From Planctomycetota bacterium (GTDB lineage Bacteria > Planctomycetota > Phycisphaerae > UBA1845 > Fen-1342), in NCBI GenBank assembly GCA_016235145.1, contig JACRLV010000030.1, positions 1 to 34,049 of the forward strand: 34,049 bases of DNA, read 5' to 3'. The notes under the pieces are model-generated. The model was not told the DNA's origin. It was given only the letters and a program-made list of their open reading frames with translations, and searched no databases. The stretch's first letter is position 1; the number at the start of each line of letters is the position of its first letter. The position numbers and the translations under genes are program-made. Positions 8,812 to 18,225 of this stretch are shown one piece after another.

Positions 8812-9878
8812 CTACTTCGCGCGCTTGTAGAACGGCGTCGGCACGACTTTTGCGTTCAGCCGCGAGCCGCGCAACTCGATCTCGATCGCGGTTCCAATCG
8901 CCGCGGCGGCGGAATCGACCAACGCCATTCCGATCACTTTTTCGAAAGTCGGGCTCTGCGTGCCGCTGGTGACTGCGCCCACTTGGGCGCCGTTGAGGAG
9001 CACGGCGGCGCCCTGCCGGGCGATTCGTCGATGACGCGGCGCGGACCGGATTCCTTCACGCGGTGAATGGCCGGCTGGCCGATGAAGTTCTTGGTCAGAT
9101 CCACGCACCATGCCTGTCCGCCGCTGATCGGATCCCAATCTTCCGTCAGTTCGTGCCCGTAGAGCGGCATCGCCGCCTCGAGCCGCAGCGTGTCGCGCGC
9201 CCCCAGCCCCGCGGGCTTGACCGGCCGGCCGGCCTGCTCGCTGGCGCTGCCGAGCATCGTCATCGCGGCGTCGGCGAAATTCGCCGGCAGGATGATCTCG
9301 ACGCCGTCCTCGCCGGTGTAGCCGCTGCGCGCGATCGTGTAGCTCGCGCCGACGACGCTGCCGGTCTTGAAGTGATAGCGTTTCAGATCGCCGACCGGGA
9401 AGGGGAGCAGCTTGTCGATCGTCTCGATCGCCTCGGGCCCCTGGATCGCGACCATGGCGGTCTCGAAGGTGCGGTCCGTGATCTCGACGTCGAAGCCGCG
9501 CTTCTGCCTGCCCCACCAGGCGAGCATCTTTTCGCGGTTGCTCGCGTTGCAGACCACCATGAAGTGGTCCTCGAAGCGCGAGACGATGATGTCGTCGAGA
9601 ATTCCGCCGTCCTCGCGGCAGGCGTGGCTGTAGCGGCTCTGGCCGGTCTTCATGTCGCCGATGCGCCGCTTGCAGGCGTGTTCGAGAAAAGCCTCGGCGC
9701 CGCTGCCGCGAAACTCGACCCGGCCCATGTGCGACACGTCGAAGACCGACGCGTGCCGCCGCGTCCAGTGGTGCTCTTCGATGATTCCGGTATAGACCAC
9801 CGGCATCTCCCAGCCGGCGAATTCGACCAGACGGGCGCCATTTCGGCGGTGAAACTCGATCAACGGAGTCGGGTGCAT
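8812..9878 (-). CDS. gcvT: glycine cleavage system T protein (aminomethyltransferase), frameshifted near 9020
   Basis: 'MHPTPLIEFHRRNGARLVEFAGWEMPVVYTGIIEEHHWTRRHASVFDVSHMGRVEFRG...' is characteristic of GcvT; C-terminus 'QGAAVLLNGAQVGAVTSGTQSPTFEKVIGMALVD' continues in another frame. Confidence 0.9.
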
Positions 9879-10114
9879 CGTGGGCAATCTCCGGGCGAAA
9901 CGAAATACGCCGCACCGGCGGCGCAGGAGCGCATGATACCTCATGCCTTCCGGCGCGGCACGGGCGTCAGTACTCGGAACGCGATTCCAAAAACGGTGGG
10001 ATTCTCTACCGCGATATCATGTTCCCGCGCGTGAACCGCGTTGTGCGGGCTGCACTACTGGGAGACGAGAGCGATGTCGCTCTGGCGAGGAAACCTGATC
10101 GGAGGAACCGACGC

Positions 10115-11443
10115 ATGACCACGCACGCACTCGTGATGGCGATCGTTGCCTGTCTGCTACAGTCGCCGGCGAAGCTTGACCCGCCGCCTGCACCCGATTT
10201 TTCGACGCCGGTCGATTACGCGGATTGGCTGAAGCGGCGCGTGGTCGGCGAGCAGCGCGAGGATCAGAACGCGGCCGGATTGTATGACGCGATTCTGAAT
10301 CAGGCCGGCTCCCCGGGCTACGCCCTGTTGGAGTTCAAGGGTCCGCGCACGCAGGCCGAGCCGGTGGATGTGATGGCACCCTGGGATCCGAGCGCGCATC
10401 CGGATTGGGAGGCGGCGTATCAGAAGACGCTGCCGAAGATCGAGCAGTTTCGCCTGGCTGCGGCGCGCCCGTACATCTGGTGGGGCGTTACTCCGCGCGA
10501 CGAAACGAGCGGCTACCTGCTCACGGGCATTGTGGACAGGCTTGGCGGCCTGCGCCGGTTGTGCAAAGGCGCCGCCGACGCGGCGTGGCGGGCTCCCAAC
10601 GGAAAGATCGACGACCGCCTGTTCCTGCCGAACTACCGCGCGATCCTGGGTGCGGCAAGACAGATCGAGCGCGACCCGCTGCTCATCTCGCAACTCGTGG
10701 GGTGTGTGATACGCTTGCTCGCCTACAGCGACCTGTTGCGTGCCGCCCAGGGCGACATCTTGAGCGACAAACAGCGGAGCGCCGTACTGACGTTTCTGAA
10801 AGGCGGCGACGAGGCGCCGCCGCCGCTCCGCTATCCGGTCAACGGGGAACTGGCGATTGCATACGACTTTCTGCAAGCGGTCCACAAGAATGGCGGAAAG
10901 TACGGCATTGGCGAGGGGATTTCCGGCGTGATGCTGGGCACGCCAACGCTCAAGGGCGATCTGCGCGCGGACGTCGCGAAGTCGCGCGATGCGTTGAAAC
11001 GCTATTACGCCGCCGTCGCCGAACTGTCAGAAAAACCGTTCACTCCGGAACTGCGCGAGCGGATCGACTCCGCCGCGAAGGCGGAATCGGAGGCGGACCC
11101 GCTCTTCAAGGCGATCGTTGCCGGAATGGGCCGCAGCCGCGAACTGTTTCTGCGCTGCGATGCGCACCGCCGCGCCACGCGGCTGGTTTACGAGCTGCTC
11201 GTATTCCGCGACAAGAACGGCCGCTGGCCGGCGGCGCTTTCCGACCTGCCTCCGGAGATCGATCGAACGCTGCGGATCGATCCGTTCTCGAACAAGCCCT
11301 TCGCCTACAAGCTCGTCGACGGCGAGCCGCTCCTGTACAGCGTCGCGCAGAACGGCAAGGACGACGGCGGGACGACGCACGATGAGCGGTGGGGAGACGA
11401 GGTTGATGACGCCGACTTTGTTTTCTGGCCGGTTCAGAAGTAG
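10115..11443 (+). CDS. secreted hypothetical protein
   Basis: 'MTTHALVMAIVACLLQSPAKLDPPPAPDFSTPVDYADWLKR...'; RBS 'cggagg' upstream of the ATG. Confidence 0.75.
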   Translation: MTTHALVMAIVACLLQSPAKLDPPPAPDFSTPVDYADWLKRRVVGEQREDQNAAGLYDAILNQAGSPGYALLEFKGPRTQAEPVDVMAPWDPSAHPDWEAAYQKTLPKIEQFRLAAARPYIWWGVTPRDETSGYLLTGIVDRLGGLRRLCKGAADAAWRAPNGKIDDRLFLPNYRAILGAARQIERDPLLISQLVGCVIRLLAYSDLLRAAQGDILSDKQRSAVLTFLKGGDEAPPPLRYPVNGELAIAYDFLQAVHKNGGKYGIGEGISGVMLGTPTLKGDLRADVAKSRDALKRYYAAVAELSEKPFTPELRERIDSAAKAESEADPLFKAIVAGMGRSRELFLRCDAHRRATRLVYELLVFRDKNGRWPAALSDLPPEIDRTLRIDPFSNKPFAYKLVDGEPLLYSVAQNGKDDGGTTHDERWGDEVDDADFVFWPVQK

Positions 11444-11523
11444 CCCAGAGACACCTGCCGACGCGAACAGCCGTCGGCAGGGCACCCGGCGAACCGCCGT
11501 CGACAGGGCGCCCGGTCCCATTT

Positions 11524-11725
11524 GTAGCGTCGGACCTCTGAGTCCGACGACGATTGAGCGGCGAAAATCCTCGTCGGACTCGGAGGTCCGACGCTACGGC
11601 ATGCCACGTTACGACGACAGCCGAACGATCCGCCGGACGATCGAGCGGCGAAAAACCTCGTCGGACTCGGAGGTCCGACGCTACGGCATGCCCCGCTACG
11701 GCGACAGCCGAACGATCCGCCGAGC
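11524..11725. repeat. palindromic twin-hairpin element followed by a second 87-bp direct copy
   Basis: GTAGCGTCGGACCTCTGAGTCCGACGA (11524-11550) vs TCGTCGGACTCGGAGGTCCGACGCTAC (11571-11597), 26/27; the block starting at 11551 repeats at 11638 (period 87). Confidence 0.85.
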
Positions 11726-11747
11726 GCCTGCGGTGCGAAGCGGCAGG

Positions 11748-12761
11748 TCAAACGGACGCCAGGCCGCGCAGGTGCGGAACATCCAGCACCTGGAATCGCG
11801 TTCGGACGGACGCGATCGTTTCACCGCGCTGGCGGATGTTGTGTTCCTGGATGGGCCCCAGTTTGCCGGATGCGCGGACGAGATACTCCACGCCGGAAAC
11901 ATTCAGCCCCATGACCCGCGTCGCGGTCGCGTCCACGGCGGGCAGGTTTCGCCCCACAATCAGGCAACCGACCGGCTTGGGGGTTCCCATGATCGGGCCG
12001 TCGCCCTCCATGCCGACGATTCCGTCGACGATCGCCAGATGCGGACGCACGGCAGCGTTGATGTCGAGGATGGACTGCGGGATTCCGTGCCAGTGCAGCA
12101 CGTTTTTCGGCCAACCGTAGACGATGCCGGGCATGACGCCGAAGAAGTTCTTCATCGAACAGGTCACGCCGGCCCAGTGGTGCGTCTTGAGCTTCGGGAG
12201 CGAGACGATGAAATCCGCGCCGAGCAGCGTTCGCGGCAAATGCAGCTCGGACAGGCTCGTCCAGCGGCCGACGTTGGCGACGGATTCCACTTCGTCGTGA
12301 TTGAGATCGAAGAAAGGCAGCTTCGCCTCGCGGATCGCGTGCTGCGTACCGGATTCTTCAAGCACCAGAAGGCTGTCGCGGCGGTGGCCCTGTCCTTCGG
12401 CGACCAGCACTTCCGCGGCGTCGCGGCGGCGAAAGACCTCCGCCGCCGCCGCCAGCACCGCCGGATGCGTGTTGATGTGCTGCTTGCCGATGGCGGTCTC
12501 GACCAGGTTCGGCTTGAGCAGGACGCGCTTGCCGCGGATCTCCTCGCGCATCACGCCGAGTTCGTCGAGCGAGTGTTCGATCGCGGCGACGAGGTCGCAG
12601 TCGTAGCCGGCCGCACGCGCGATGAAGACCTCGGCGCGAAGGCCACGCTCGTGGCGTTTCCATGCCGCCCCGCCGACGCCGATCGCGCCGCCCGCAGCGA
12701 GCAAGCCGGCCGCACCGATCAATTGGCGTCTGGAAATTCGTGGTTCGTGCGCGTGGCTCAT
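11748..12761 (-). CDS. Tat-exported DUF362 domain protein
   Basis: 'MSHAHEPRISRRQLIGAAGLLAAGGAIGVGG' twin-arginine signal; 'KRVLLKPNLVE...INTHPAVLAAAAEVFRRRDAAEVLVAEG...SLPKLKTHHWAGVTCSMKNFFGVMPG' typical of DUF362. Confidence 0.85.
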   Translation of the reverse strand: MSHAHEPRISRRQLIGAAGLLAAGGAIGVGGAAWKRHERGLRAEVFIARAAGYDCDLVAAIEHSLDELGVMREEIRGKRVLLKPNLVETAIGKQHINTHPAVLAAAAEVFRRRDAAEVLVAEGQGHRRDSLLVLEESGTQHAIREAKLPFFDLNHDEVESVANVGRWTSLSELHLPRTLLGADFIVSLPKLKTHHWAGVTCSMKNFFGVMPGIVYGWPKNVLHWHGIPQSILDINAAVRPHLAIVDGIVGMEGDGPIMGTPKPVGCLIVGRNLPAVDATATRVMGLNVSGVEYLVRASGKLGPIQEHNIRQRGETIASVRTRFQVLDVPHLRGLASV

Positions 12762-13663
12762 GGCGCCGCCGTCCCTTCGCCGCGGCGGAGCCATTGCGGC
12801 ACCGGACTTTTGTCGGCGGCAGCGAGCAGCAAGAGGGCGTCGTGCAGCGGATTTACGGGTCGCGCCATCGCCGCTTCGGCAGCTTCCGCGATCCATGCGC
12901 CAGCGTCGGCGGGACGGCGGCCCCAGGCGTGCAGGCCGATCAGCCCCCAGCCGAGCGCCAGCGGCGTTCGTATTCGCGGCAACTCCGTTTCGAGAAAGCG
13001 CGCCGCACGCTCGACGAAATCCTGAGAACCGAGGCGGGCGAGCGCCGTCAAAGCGACGCCGGTGGTCTCGGGAAACGCCCGCAGCGTGTGCTCCAGAACC
13101 TGCGTATTGCCGTAGTTCCAGCCTCCGCTCGGCAACGCGCGATCCGCCAGCAGGCGCAACCCATCGCGCGTGCGGGAGTGCTCGAGCCGGCCGGCGGCTC
13201 GCAACGCCATGACGGCGTAGGCGGTCGGCTCGACCCAGGAGTGCGTGTGTTCGACCCATGACCAGCCAGGAATGCCGGCGTCGTGCTGGGCTTCGGAAAG
13301 CCGCACGTCGGCGACTTCGCCCGTCGCCTTGCAGAGCCAGCTTACGCCGCGATCGAGGCTCGTCCGGTAGACTTCGCCTGCCTGGGACCAGACGAGTACG
13401 GCGAGCGACGTCGTCCACGCGGGCCGGCTGAGCGAGGTCGTGACGGAAACGGAACCATCCTGCTGCCGGCGTCGAGCGAGCCATTCGGCCGCGCCCGCCG
13501 CGGCGTCTGGCTCGCCGACGGTTGAAAGCGCGAGCGCGGCCCAGGCGGTTGGTTCGCTGGCGCCGGATTGGCTCGGCGCGTAACCCCACGAGCCGTCGTC
13601 GCGACGGGCGGCAAGCAGGCGCGCGGCGAGCTGTTGTCGCAGGGAATCCACGGCGGCAGTCAT
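12758..13663 (-). CDS. prenyltransferase/squalene-cyclase-like alpha-toroid repeat protein
   Basis: 'RRDDGSWGYAPSQSGASEPTAWAALALS', 'LPSGGWNYGNTQVLEHTLRAFPETTGVALTAL', 'LGWGLIGLHAWG'; 4-bp ATGA overlap with the DUF362 start. Confidence 0.75.
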   Translation of the reverse strand: MTAAVDSLRQQLAARLLAARRDDGSWGYAPSQSGASEPTAWAALALSTVGEPDAAAGAAEWLARRRQQDGSVSVTTSLSRPAWTTSLAVLVWSQAGEVYRTSLDRGVSWLCKATGEVADVRLSEAQHDAGIPGWSWVEHTHSWVEPTAYAVMALRAAGRLEHSRTRDGLRLLADRALPSGGWNYGNTQVLEHTLRAFPETTGVALTALARLGSQDFVERAARFLETELPRIRTPLALGWGLIGLHAWGRRPADAGAWIAEAAEAAMARPVNPLHDALLLLAAADKSPVPQWLRRGEGTAAP

Positions 13664-13727
13664 GCTTGAAGTGTTATCGACTTCGCGGCGAGACAGCTTC
13701 GGCAGTTTGCCGATGAGGATGGAGCGC

Positions 13728-13789
13728 AAAAAAGCGGCCCCGGCGGATTGCCGGGGCCAAGCCTAGGTCCCGCCGCTTTCGCGGCGGGA
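13728..13789 (-). terminator. terminator hairpins downstream of the 82-aa gene
   Basis: GGCCCCGGC-ggatt-GCCGGGGCC (13736-13758), followed on the minus strand by GCTTTTTTGCGC; second hairpin TCCCGCCGC-tttc-GCGGCGGGA (13768-13789). Confidence 0.7.
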
Positions 13790-13826
13790 GTCGCCTTTGC
13801 GCGGTCATTTCCCGCGCCTGCGAATA

Positions 13827-14075
13827 TCAGAACAAGGCTTCACCCCACTCGTGCTGGTAAGCCTCGTCGTTAATGATGGCGAAGAATCCGTCGTCGTCGG
13901 CTTCGACCGCGAAGACGGCGTCGGCGATCGAGCGGTAGGCGAAGAAATGAGTCAACGCGGTTCGAAGGTCATCGTCGTCCCAGCCTTCGGGCAGGTCGAG
14001 GTCGATCGAGCGAACCTGGGCGTAGTCATATCCAAACCGCGGAACGCAGCGGATGGACGTTACCGTCTTCTTCAT
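13827..14075 (-). CDS. small acidic hypothetical protein
   Basis: 82 aa ORF flanked by a strong promoter and a terminator. Confidence 0.7.
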   Translation of the reverse strand: MKKTVTSIRCVPRFGYDYAQVRSIDLDLPEGWDDDDLRTALTHFFAYRSIADAVFAVEADDDGFFAIINDEAYQHEWGEALF

Positions 14076-14128
14076 CGCGAATCATCCAACCCCACGGGCC
14101 GCGTCGCAGCCCCCTTCGTTCATCATTC

Positions 14129-14157
14129 ATTATAGCTCAGAACCCGCACGATCCAAA
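14129..14157 (-). promoter_or_regulatory. sigma70-type promoter of the 82-aa gene
   Basis: Minus strand TTTGGA (14157-14152) - 17 nt - TATAAT (14134-14129). Confidence 0.65.
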
Positions 14158-14195
14158 TTCCAATTCGCAGGTTCGAAAAAACATCTTGTTTTCTA

Positions 14196-15376
14196 TCAGT
14201 GGCTCGGCAGCGCATCGACCAACTGGCGCATTTCGTCGAGCGAATTGTAGTAGTGCGGACTCGCCCGCAGCCGCCCGAAACGATTCGCCACGATGATCTT
14301 GAACTCATTCCGCAGATGCTTGCGCAACTGGTCGGTGTCGTGTTTTTCCGATGAAAACGCGACAATCCCGCTCCATTCGCTGGCGGTCCGCGGACTATGG
14401 ACCGTCCAACCTTTGCTGCGCAGACCCTCGACGAGCAGGTCGGTGTTCTGTTTTATTCGGACCTGAATCTCGTCGATGCCCACCGCCGCCATCAAGTCGA
14501 GGGAGGCGCCCAGCGCGGCGATGCCGGCGAGGTTATAGGCACCGCTGTCGAACCGCCGGGCGTCGTCGTGAAAATCTTCCCAACGCAGGCGCGTGACTTC
14601 CGTCTCGTACCCGTGCTTCATACCCATGTAGCCGAGTTCGCTCGGCTTGATGTGGCCGATCAGCTCGCGTTTGCAGTAGAACAGACCCGTGCCCTCGGGC
14701 GCGGTGAGCCACTTGTGCCCGCCGGCCGCCAGAAAATCGATGTTCATCGTCCGCACGTCGAGGGGATGCACGCCCAGCGATTGGATCGCATCGACGAACA
14801 GCAGCACGCCCTTCTCGCGGCACAACTCGCCGAGCCGGGCCAGGTCCACTCGAAACCCGTTGGACCATTGCACGCTTGAGATCGTGACCAGCCGCGTGCG
14901 GCGGTCGATCGCCTTGGCGATGTGGTCGAACGGAACGCGGCCGTCCTCTTCGCCGACGCGTTTAAGCTGCACGCCGCGCGTTTCCAAAGCCATCCACGGA
15001 TAGACGTTGACGGCACCTTGTACGCCTCGGTGAGGCCCGCCTGCCATGTCCAGGTGTCGTCAACCGCGTAGGTCGCCGCCGCCCACGTGGCGGTTATGCC
15101 GTTGGCGACGTAGTTCACCGCCTCGCTGGTGTTCTTGGTGAAGGTGATCTCGGCGGAGTCGGCGTTAATGAAGCGGGCCGCCGTCTGGCGGACGCGCTCG
15201 GCGGTGCGATAGAACGTGCCGCGCAGATAGGCGAACTCCGCCAGCTCGTGCGCATAGCCGGCCATCGCCGCCGCCGCCGGCCCGGACATCGGGGCGACCG
15301 CGGCGTGGTTCTGGAAGTTGCAATTGCGTGTGATCGGGTATTGAGCCCGAATCTCTTCCAAGTTCATCGCATTCAC
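14196..15376 (-). CDS. class V aminotransferase (cysteine desulfurase / isopenicillin-N-epimerase-like), frameshifted near 15018
   Basis: N-part 'MNLEEIRAQYPITRNCNFQNHAAVAPM...FTKNTSEAVNYVANGI'; C-part 'NVYPWMALETRGVQLKRV...LFVDAIQSLGVHPLDVRTMNIDFLAAGGHKWLTAPEGTGLFYCKRE' in another frame. Confidence 0.85.
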
Positions 15377-15632
15377 CTTCCCGTCGGCCGTCCCGCAATC
15401 TTCAGGCCACAGCCGACTGATCGGCCCTCATCGTTCCATCGGTTCGAACCGCGCGCCGGGCCGATGGAGCGCGCTCCCACCAATATTATTGCGACAACCA
15501 GATGTACAAGTGCGTCTGGCTGATCCTGCCCCTGAGAGTATGCCGCAATTCTTATCGGGGTGACGGAAAAAAGTCCTTGAGCGGCAAAAAAGTCGGCGTG
15601 TTTGCGGGCCGCGGTTCAGCAGTTCGCGCACG

Positions 15633-17111
15633 TCAGGGGATTTCCGGCGTCTCCTGCCCGCCCGTGTAGCCCAGCGATTCAAGCTCGCGAACCATCTTCT
15701 CATCCATCTTGCGGAGCGGGCGCGGGGCGCCCTGGTCGAGATCCTTGCTTCGCGCCGCGAAATAATCGCACAGCAGGCGAAGCTGCTTGCGAAGATCGTC
15801 GGCGACGCCGGGTTTCGACTCGATCACGCTGGAGAGCTCGTGCGGATCGTCTTTGGAGTATAGCGCGTCGCCGGCGGCGGTTTTTGAGTGGAAACGCCAG
15901 TCGCGCGTGATGAGGACCATCTCCGCGCCGGGGTCGTCCGGGCAGGTGCGGGCGGAGCGGATCGCGACCAGGGAGCGCTCGCGAAAATCCGGCGCCAGGA
16001 CGTCGCGTCCGCTGCACGCGGCGGTCAGCGGTTTGGACCAATCCCAACCGAGCCGTCCTGCCACGGTCGGGAACACGTCGACGATACCCACCACCTTGTC
16101 GCATCGGGCGGCAGGAATGTGCGCCGCCTTGGGAAACTTGATCAGAAGTGGAATATGCAGCTGCTCGTTCCAGATGCGGCCGTGCTGGGGCCAGCCGTGC
16201 TGGTTGAGGCCTTCGCCGTGATCGCCGACGACGATGACGAGCGATTCGTCCCAGCGGCCGGACTCGCGCACCGCCGCGAATATGCGGGCGACGAGGTCAT
16301 CGGTGTAGCGCAACTCGCCGTCGTAGAGATTCGCCGCCGTGCGCGAGACGGTCGGGATGCGTCCCTTGCAGGTCGAGGGCTCGACGCGCTCGGGAATCTG
16401 CCGCTCGGCGATCCACGATTCGAGCTTCGGATCGGGGTCGCTTTGTCCGAACATGGTGTCGAGCGGCGGCTTGGGGGTGTAGGGGAAGTGCGGGTCGTAG
16501 AGGTGGACCCACAGCAGCGGCGGATTCTGCCTGGTGGTTTGCAGCCAGGCGAGGGCGTGCCCGATCGTTTCCGCGCCATCGCGGGTCGGGCCGTCCGGCT
16601 CGTCATATTCGTCGAAACCTGCGGAAAGGCCGGCGGCCTTTTTCAGCGGCGTCGCGCTGACGAAGGCCGCGGTGGCGTAGCCCGCCTGCTTCGCGAGTTC
16701 GGCCAGGGAGCGGGTTCCCGGTTTAAGGCCGAAGGCGTTTCCGCCGTCGTCGATGTTCGCCAGGATGCCGTGTTCGAGCGGCTCGTAGCCGGTCAGCAGC
16801 GACGCGTGGCTGGGCAGCGTGGTGGCGATCGGCGCGTACGCCCGATCAAAGACGACCGCTTCGCTCGCAAACGCCGCGAGCGCAGGCGTCGTTTCGCGAA
16901 AGTAGCCGTAGCAGCTCAAGTGATCGGCCCGGACGGTGTCGAGCGTGATGAGGATGATCGGGGGCCGGAGGTCGCGGGCGGCGTCAGGCGAGGGCTGCGA
17001 CGCCGGCGGCCGCTCGCAGCCGGCCAACGGGTGGAGCAAGCACGAAACCGCCAGAAGCAGACAATAGCGCCGAATGGGCAAGATCGCCTCGGGAACATTG
17101 AAAGCGGCCAT
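15633..17111 (-). CDS. sulfatase-fold lipoprotein lacking the formylglycine Cys/Ser
   Basis: Lipobox 'LLHPLAGCERPP'; 'PPIILITLDTVRADHLSCYGYFRETTPALAAFASEAVVFDRAYAPIATTLPSHASLLTGYEPLEHGI'; 'VVGDHGEGLNQHG'. Confidence 0.85.
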   Translation of the reverse strand: MAAFNVPEAILPIRRYCLLLAVSCLLHPLAGCERPPASQPSPDAARDLRPPIILITLDTVRADHLSCYGYFRETTPALAAFASEAVVFDRAYAPIATTLPSHASLLTGYEPLEHGILANIDDGGNAFGLKPGTRSLAELAKQAGYATAAFVSATPLKKAAGLSAGFDEYDEPDGPTRDGAETIGHALAWLQTTRQNPPLLWVHLYDPHFPYTPKPPLDTMFGQSDPDPKLESWIAERQIPERVEPSTCKGRIPTVSRTAANLYDGELRYTDDLVARIFAAVRESGRWDESLVIVVGDHGEGLNQHGWPQHGRIWNEQLHIPLLIKFPKAAHIPAARCDKVVGIVDVFPTVAGRLGWDWSKPLTAACSGRDVLAPDFRERSLVAIRSARTCPDDPGAEMVLITRDWRFHSKTAAGDALYSKDDPHELSSVIESKPGVADDLRKQLRLLCDYFAARSKDLDQGAPRPLRKMDEKMVRELESLGYTGGQETPEIP

Positions 17112-17192
17112 GCTCGGGCGGGGGCGCCAGACCAGGCCGATTGCCGCGCCCCGTGCGGCGCTCATCCGCGGCTGCCCCGGGGCATGCTGATT

Positions 17193-17870
17193 CTATCGGC
17201 TGTTCGGATTCGGGCGATCCTGGGGGTGTTCCGCTTCGGCGCGGCTTTCTCTCCTGCTCAATCGTTGCGTGATGAACGCCTGCGATGCAATCAGTTCGTC
17301 CAGTTCGAACGTCGAGCCGCACTCCGGACAGCGGAGGTCGCGCAGGCCGATCAGCGTGTATCCGCACGTCGGGCAGCGCACGTCGAGCTTGCCGTCGATG
17401 GTCGGGATTTCTCGATTTTCGGATCGGTAAAGAGGCCGCGACCAGAGCAGCGCGATCGCGGCCGCGCCGGCGAACAGCGCCGCGGCGACGAGGAACTCCT
17501 CTTCGATGCGCGTGGCGGCGTCAATCGCGATCGCCAGCGCAAATGCTGCCAGCGCGATCATGACGGACGCCGCGATGTTCCCGACGAACCGAATGCGCTC
17601 CTTCCGCGGGTGGCGGCGGTTTTTCTTTCGCCACGCGAAGATCCAGACGGCAATGGTCGCCAGCGTCGCGCCGATGGAACTCGCTCCGCCCACAATCTCA
17701 TCCGAGACGATCATCCATCCGGAAATGCGCAGCCGCTCCTGCCAGCCCAGGCAGAAGAACGGAACGCCAATCAACCCGATCGTCAGAAGCGTCGCGGCCA
17801 GCCAGGGCGACGAACGCACCATCGGCCGCCAGATCCACCAGATTGCGAATAGCCACAGCCACGCGGCCAT
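17193..17870 (-). CDS. multi-TM membrane protein with C-terminal zinc ribbon
   Basis: Several hydrophobic helices, then 'CPTCGYTLIGLRDLRCPECGSTFELDEL'. Confidence 0.75.
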   Translation of the reverse strand: MAAWLWLFAIWWIWRPMVRSSPWLAATLLTIGLIGVPFFCLGWQERLRISGWMIVSDEIVGGASSIGATLATIAVWIFAWRKKNRRHPRKERIRFVGNIAASVMIALAAFALAIAIDAATRIEEEFLVAAALFAGAAAIALLWSRPLYRSENREIPTIDGKLDVRCPTCGYTLIGLRDLRCPECGSTFELDELIASQAFITQRLSRRESRAEAEHPQDRPNPNSR

Positions 17871-17895
17871 GCTGATCGCAATTGCGAGGTCTGAA

Positions 17896-18129
17896 TCACG
17901 GACGCGCTACCAGCGCGTCATGACCGTTCCGCTCTGAGTCGCCCGCCGGGAAGCGCGGGATTGCAGTCCACTGTGGGAACACGAGCGCGATCAGCCATGC
18001 CAGCCCGAACAGCGCCGCGGTCGCGGCCAGCGCCGCCGAAAAGCTAAGCAGCAAGCGCGTGAGCGGCTCGCCTTCGGAATCTCGCAGGCGGCGGAGCATC
18101 TCGCGGAATTGCAGCGGTGCTTGCTTCAT
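17896..18129 (-). CDS. small single-TM protein
   Basis: 'MKQAPLQFREMLRRLRDSEGEPLTRLLLSFSAALAATAALFGLAWLIALVFPQWTAIPRFPAGDSERNGHDALVARP'; upstream of the zinc-ribbon gene on the same strand. Confidence 0.55.
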   Translation of the reverse strand: MKQAPLQFREMLRRLRDSEGEPLTRLLLSFSAALAATAALFGLAWLIALVFPQWTAIPRFPAGDSERNGHDALVARP

Positions 18130-18225
18130 GGGGTCGTCCACGCCGCCAATAGCCAATGGCGAATGGCGAATTGAAATCATGTGGCGATTGCGGCCCCGTT
18201 GGCAATAGCCAACGGCCCACGCCGC

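Noticed and set aside
11118-13025. 635-aa plus ORF with a 29-aa protein repeat (SSSDSEVRRYGMPRY...)
   Set aside because: The repeat comes from the 87-bp non-coding direct repeat at 11551/11638; the rest is antisense to DUF362 and the toroid protein.
15438-15455. tRNA T-loop-like GGTTCGAACC
   Set aside because: No acceptor, D or anticodon arms around it; it is simply a 12-bp palindrome.
15888-17852. 654-aa plus-strand ORF antisense to the sulfatase-like gene
   Set aside because: Spurious: the opposite strand encodes a clear sulfatase-fold lipoprotein and a zinc-ribbon protein; composition is Arg/Asp/Gly-rich without motifs.
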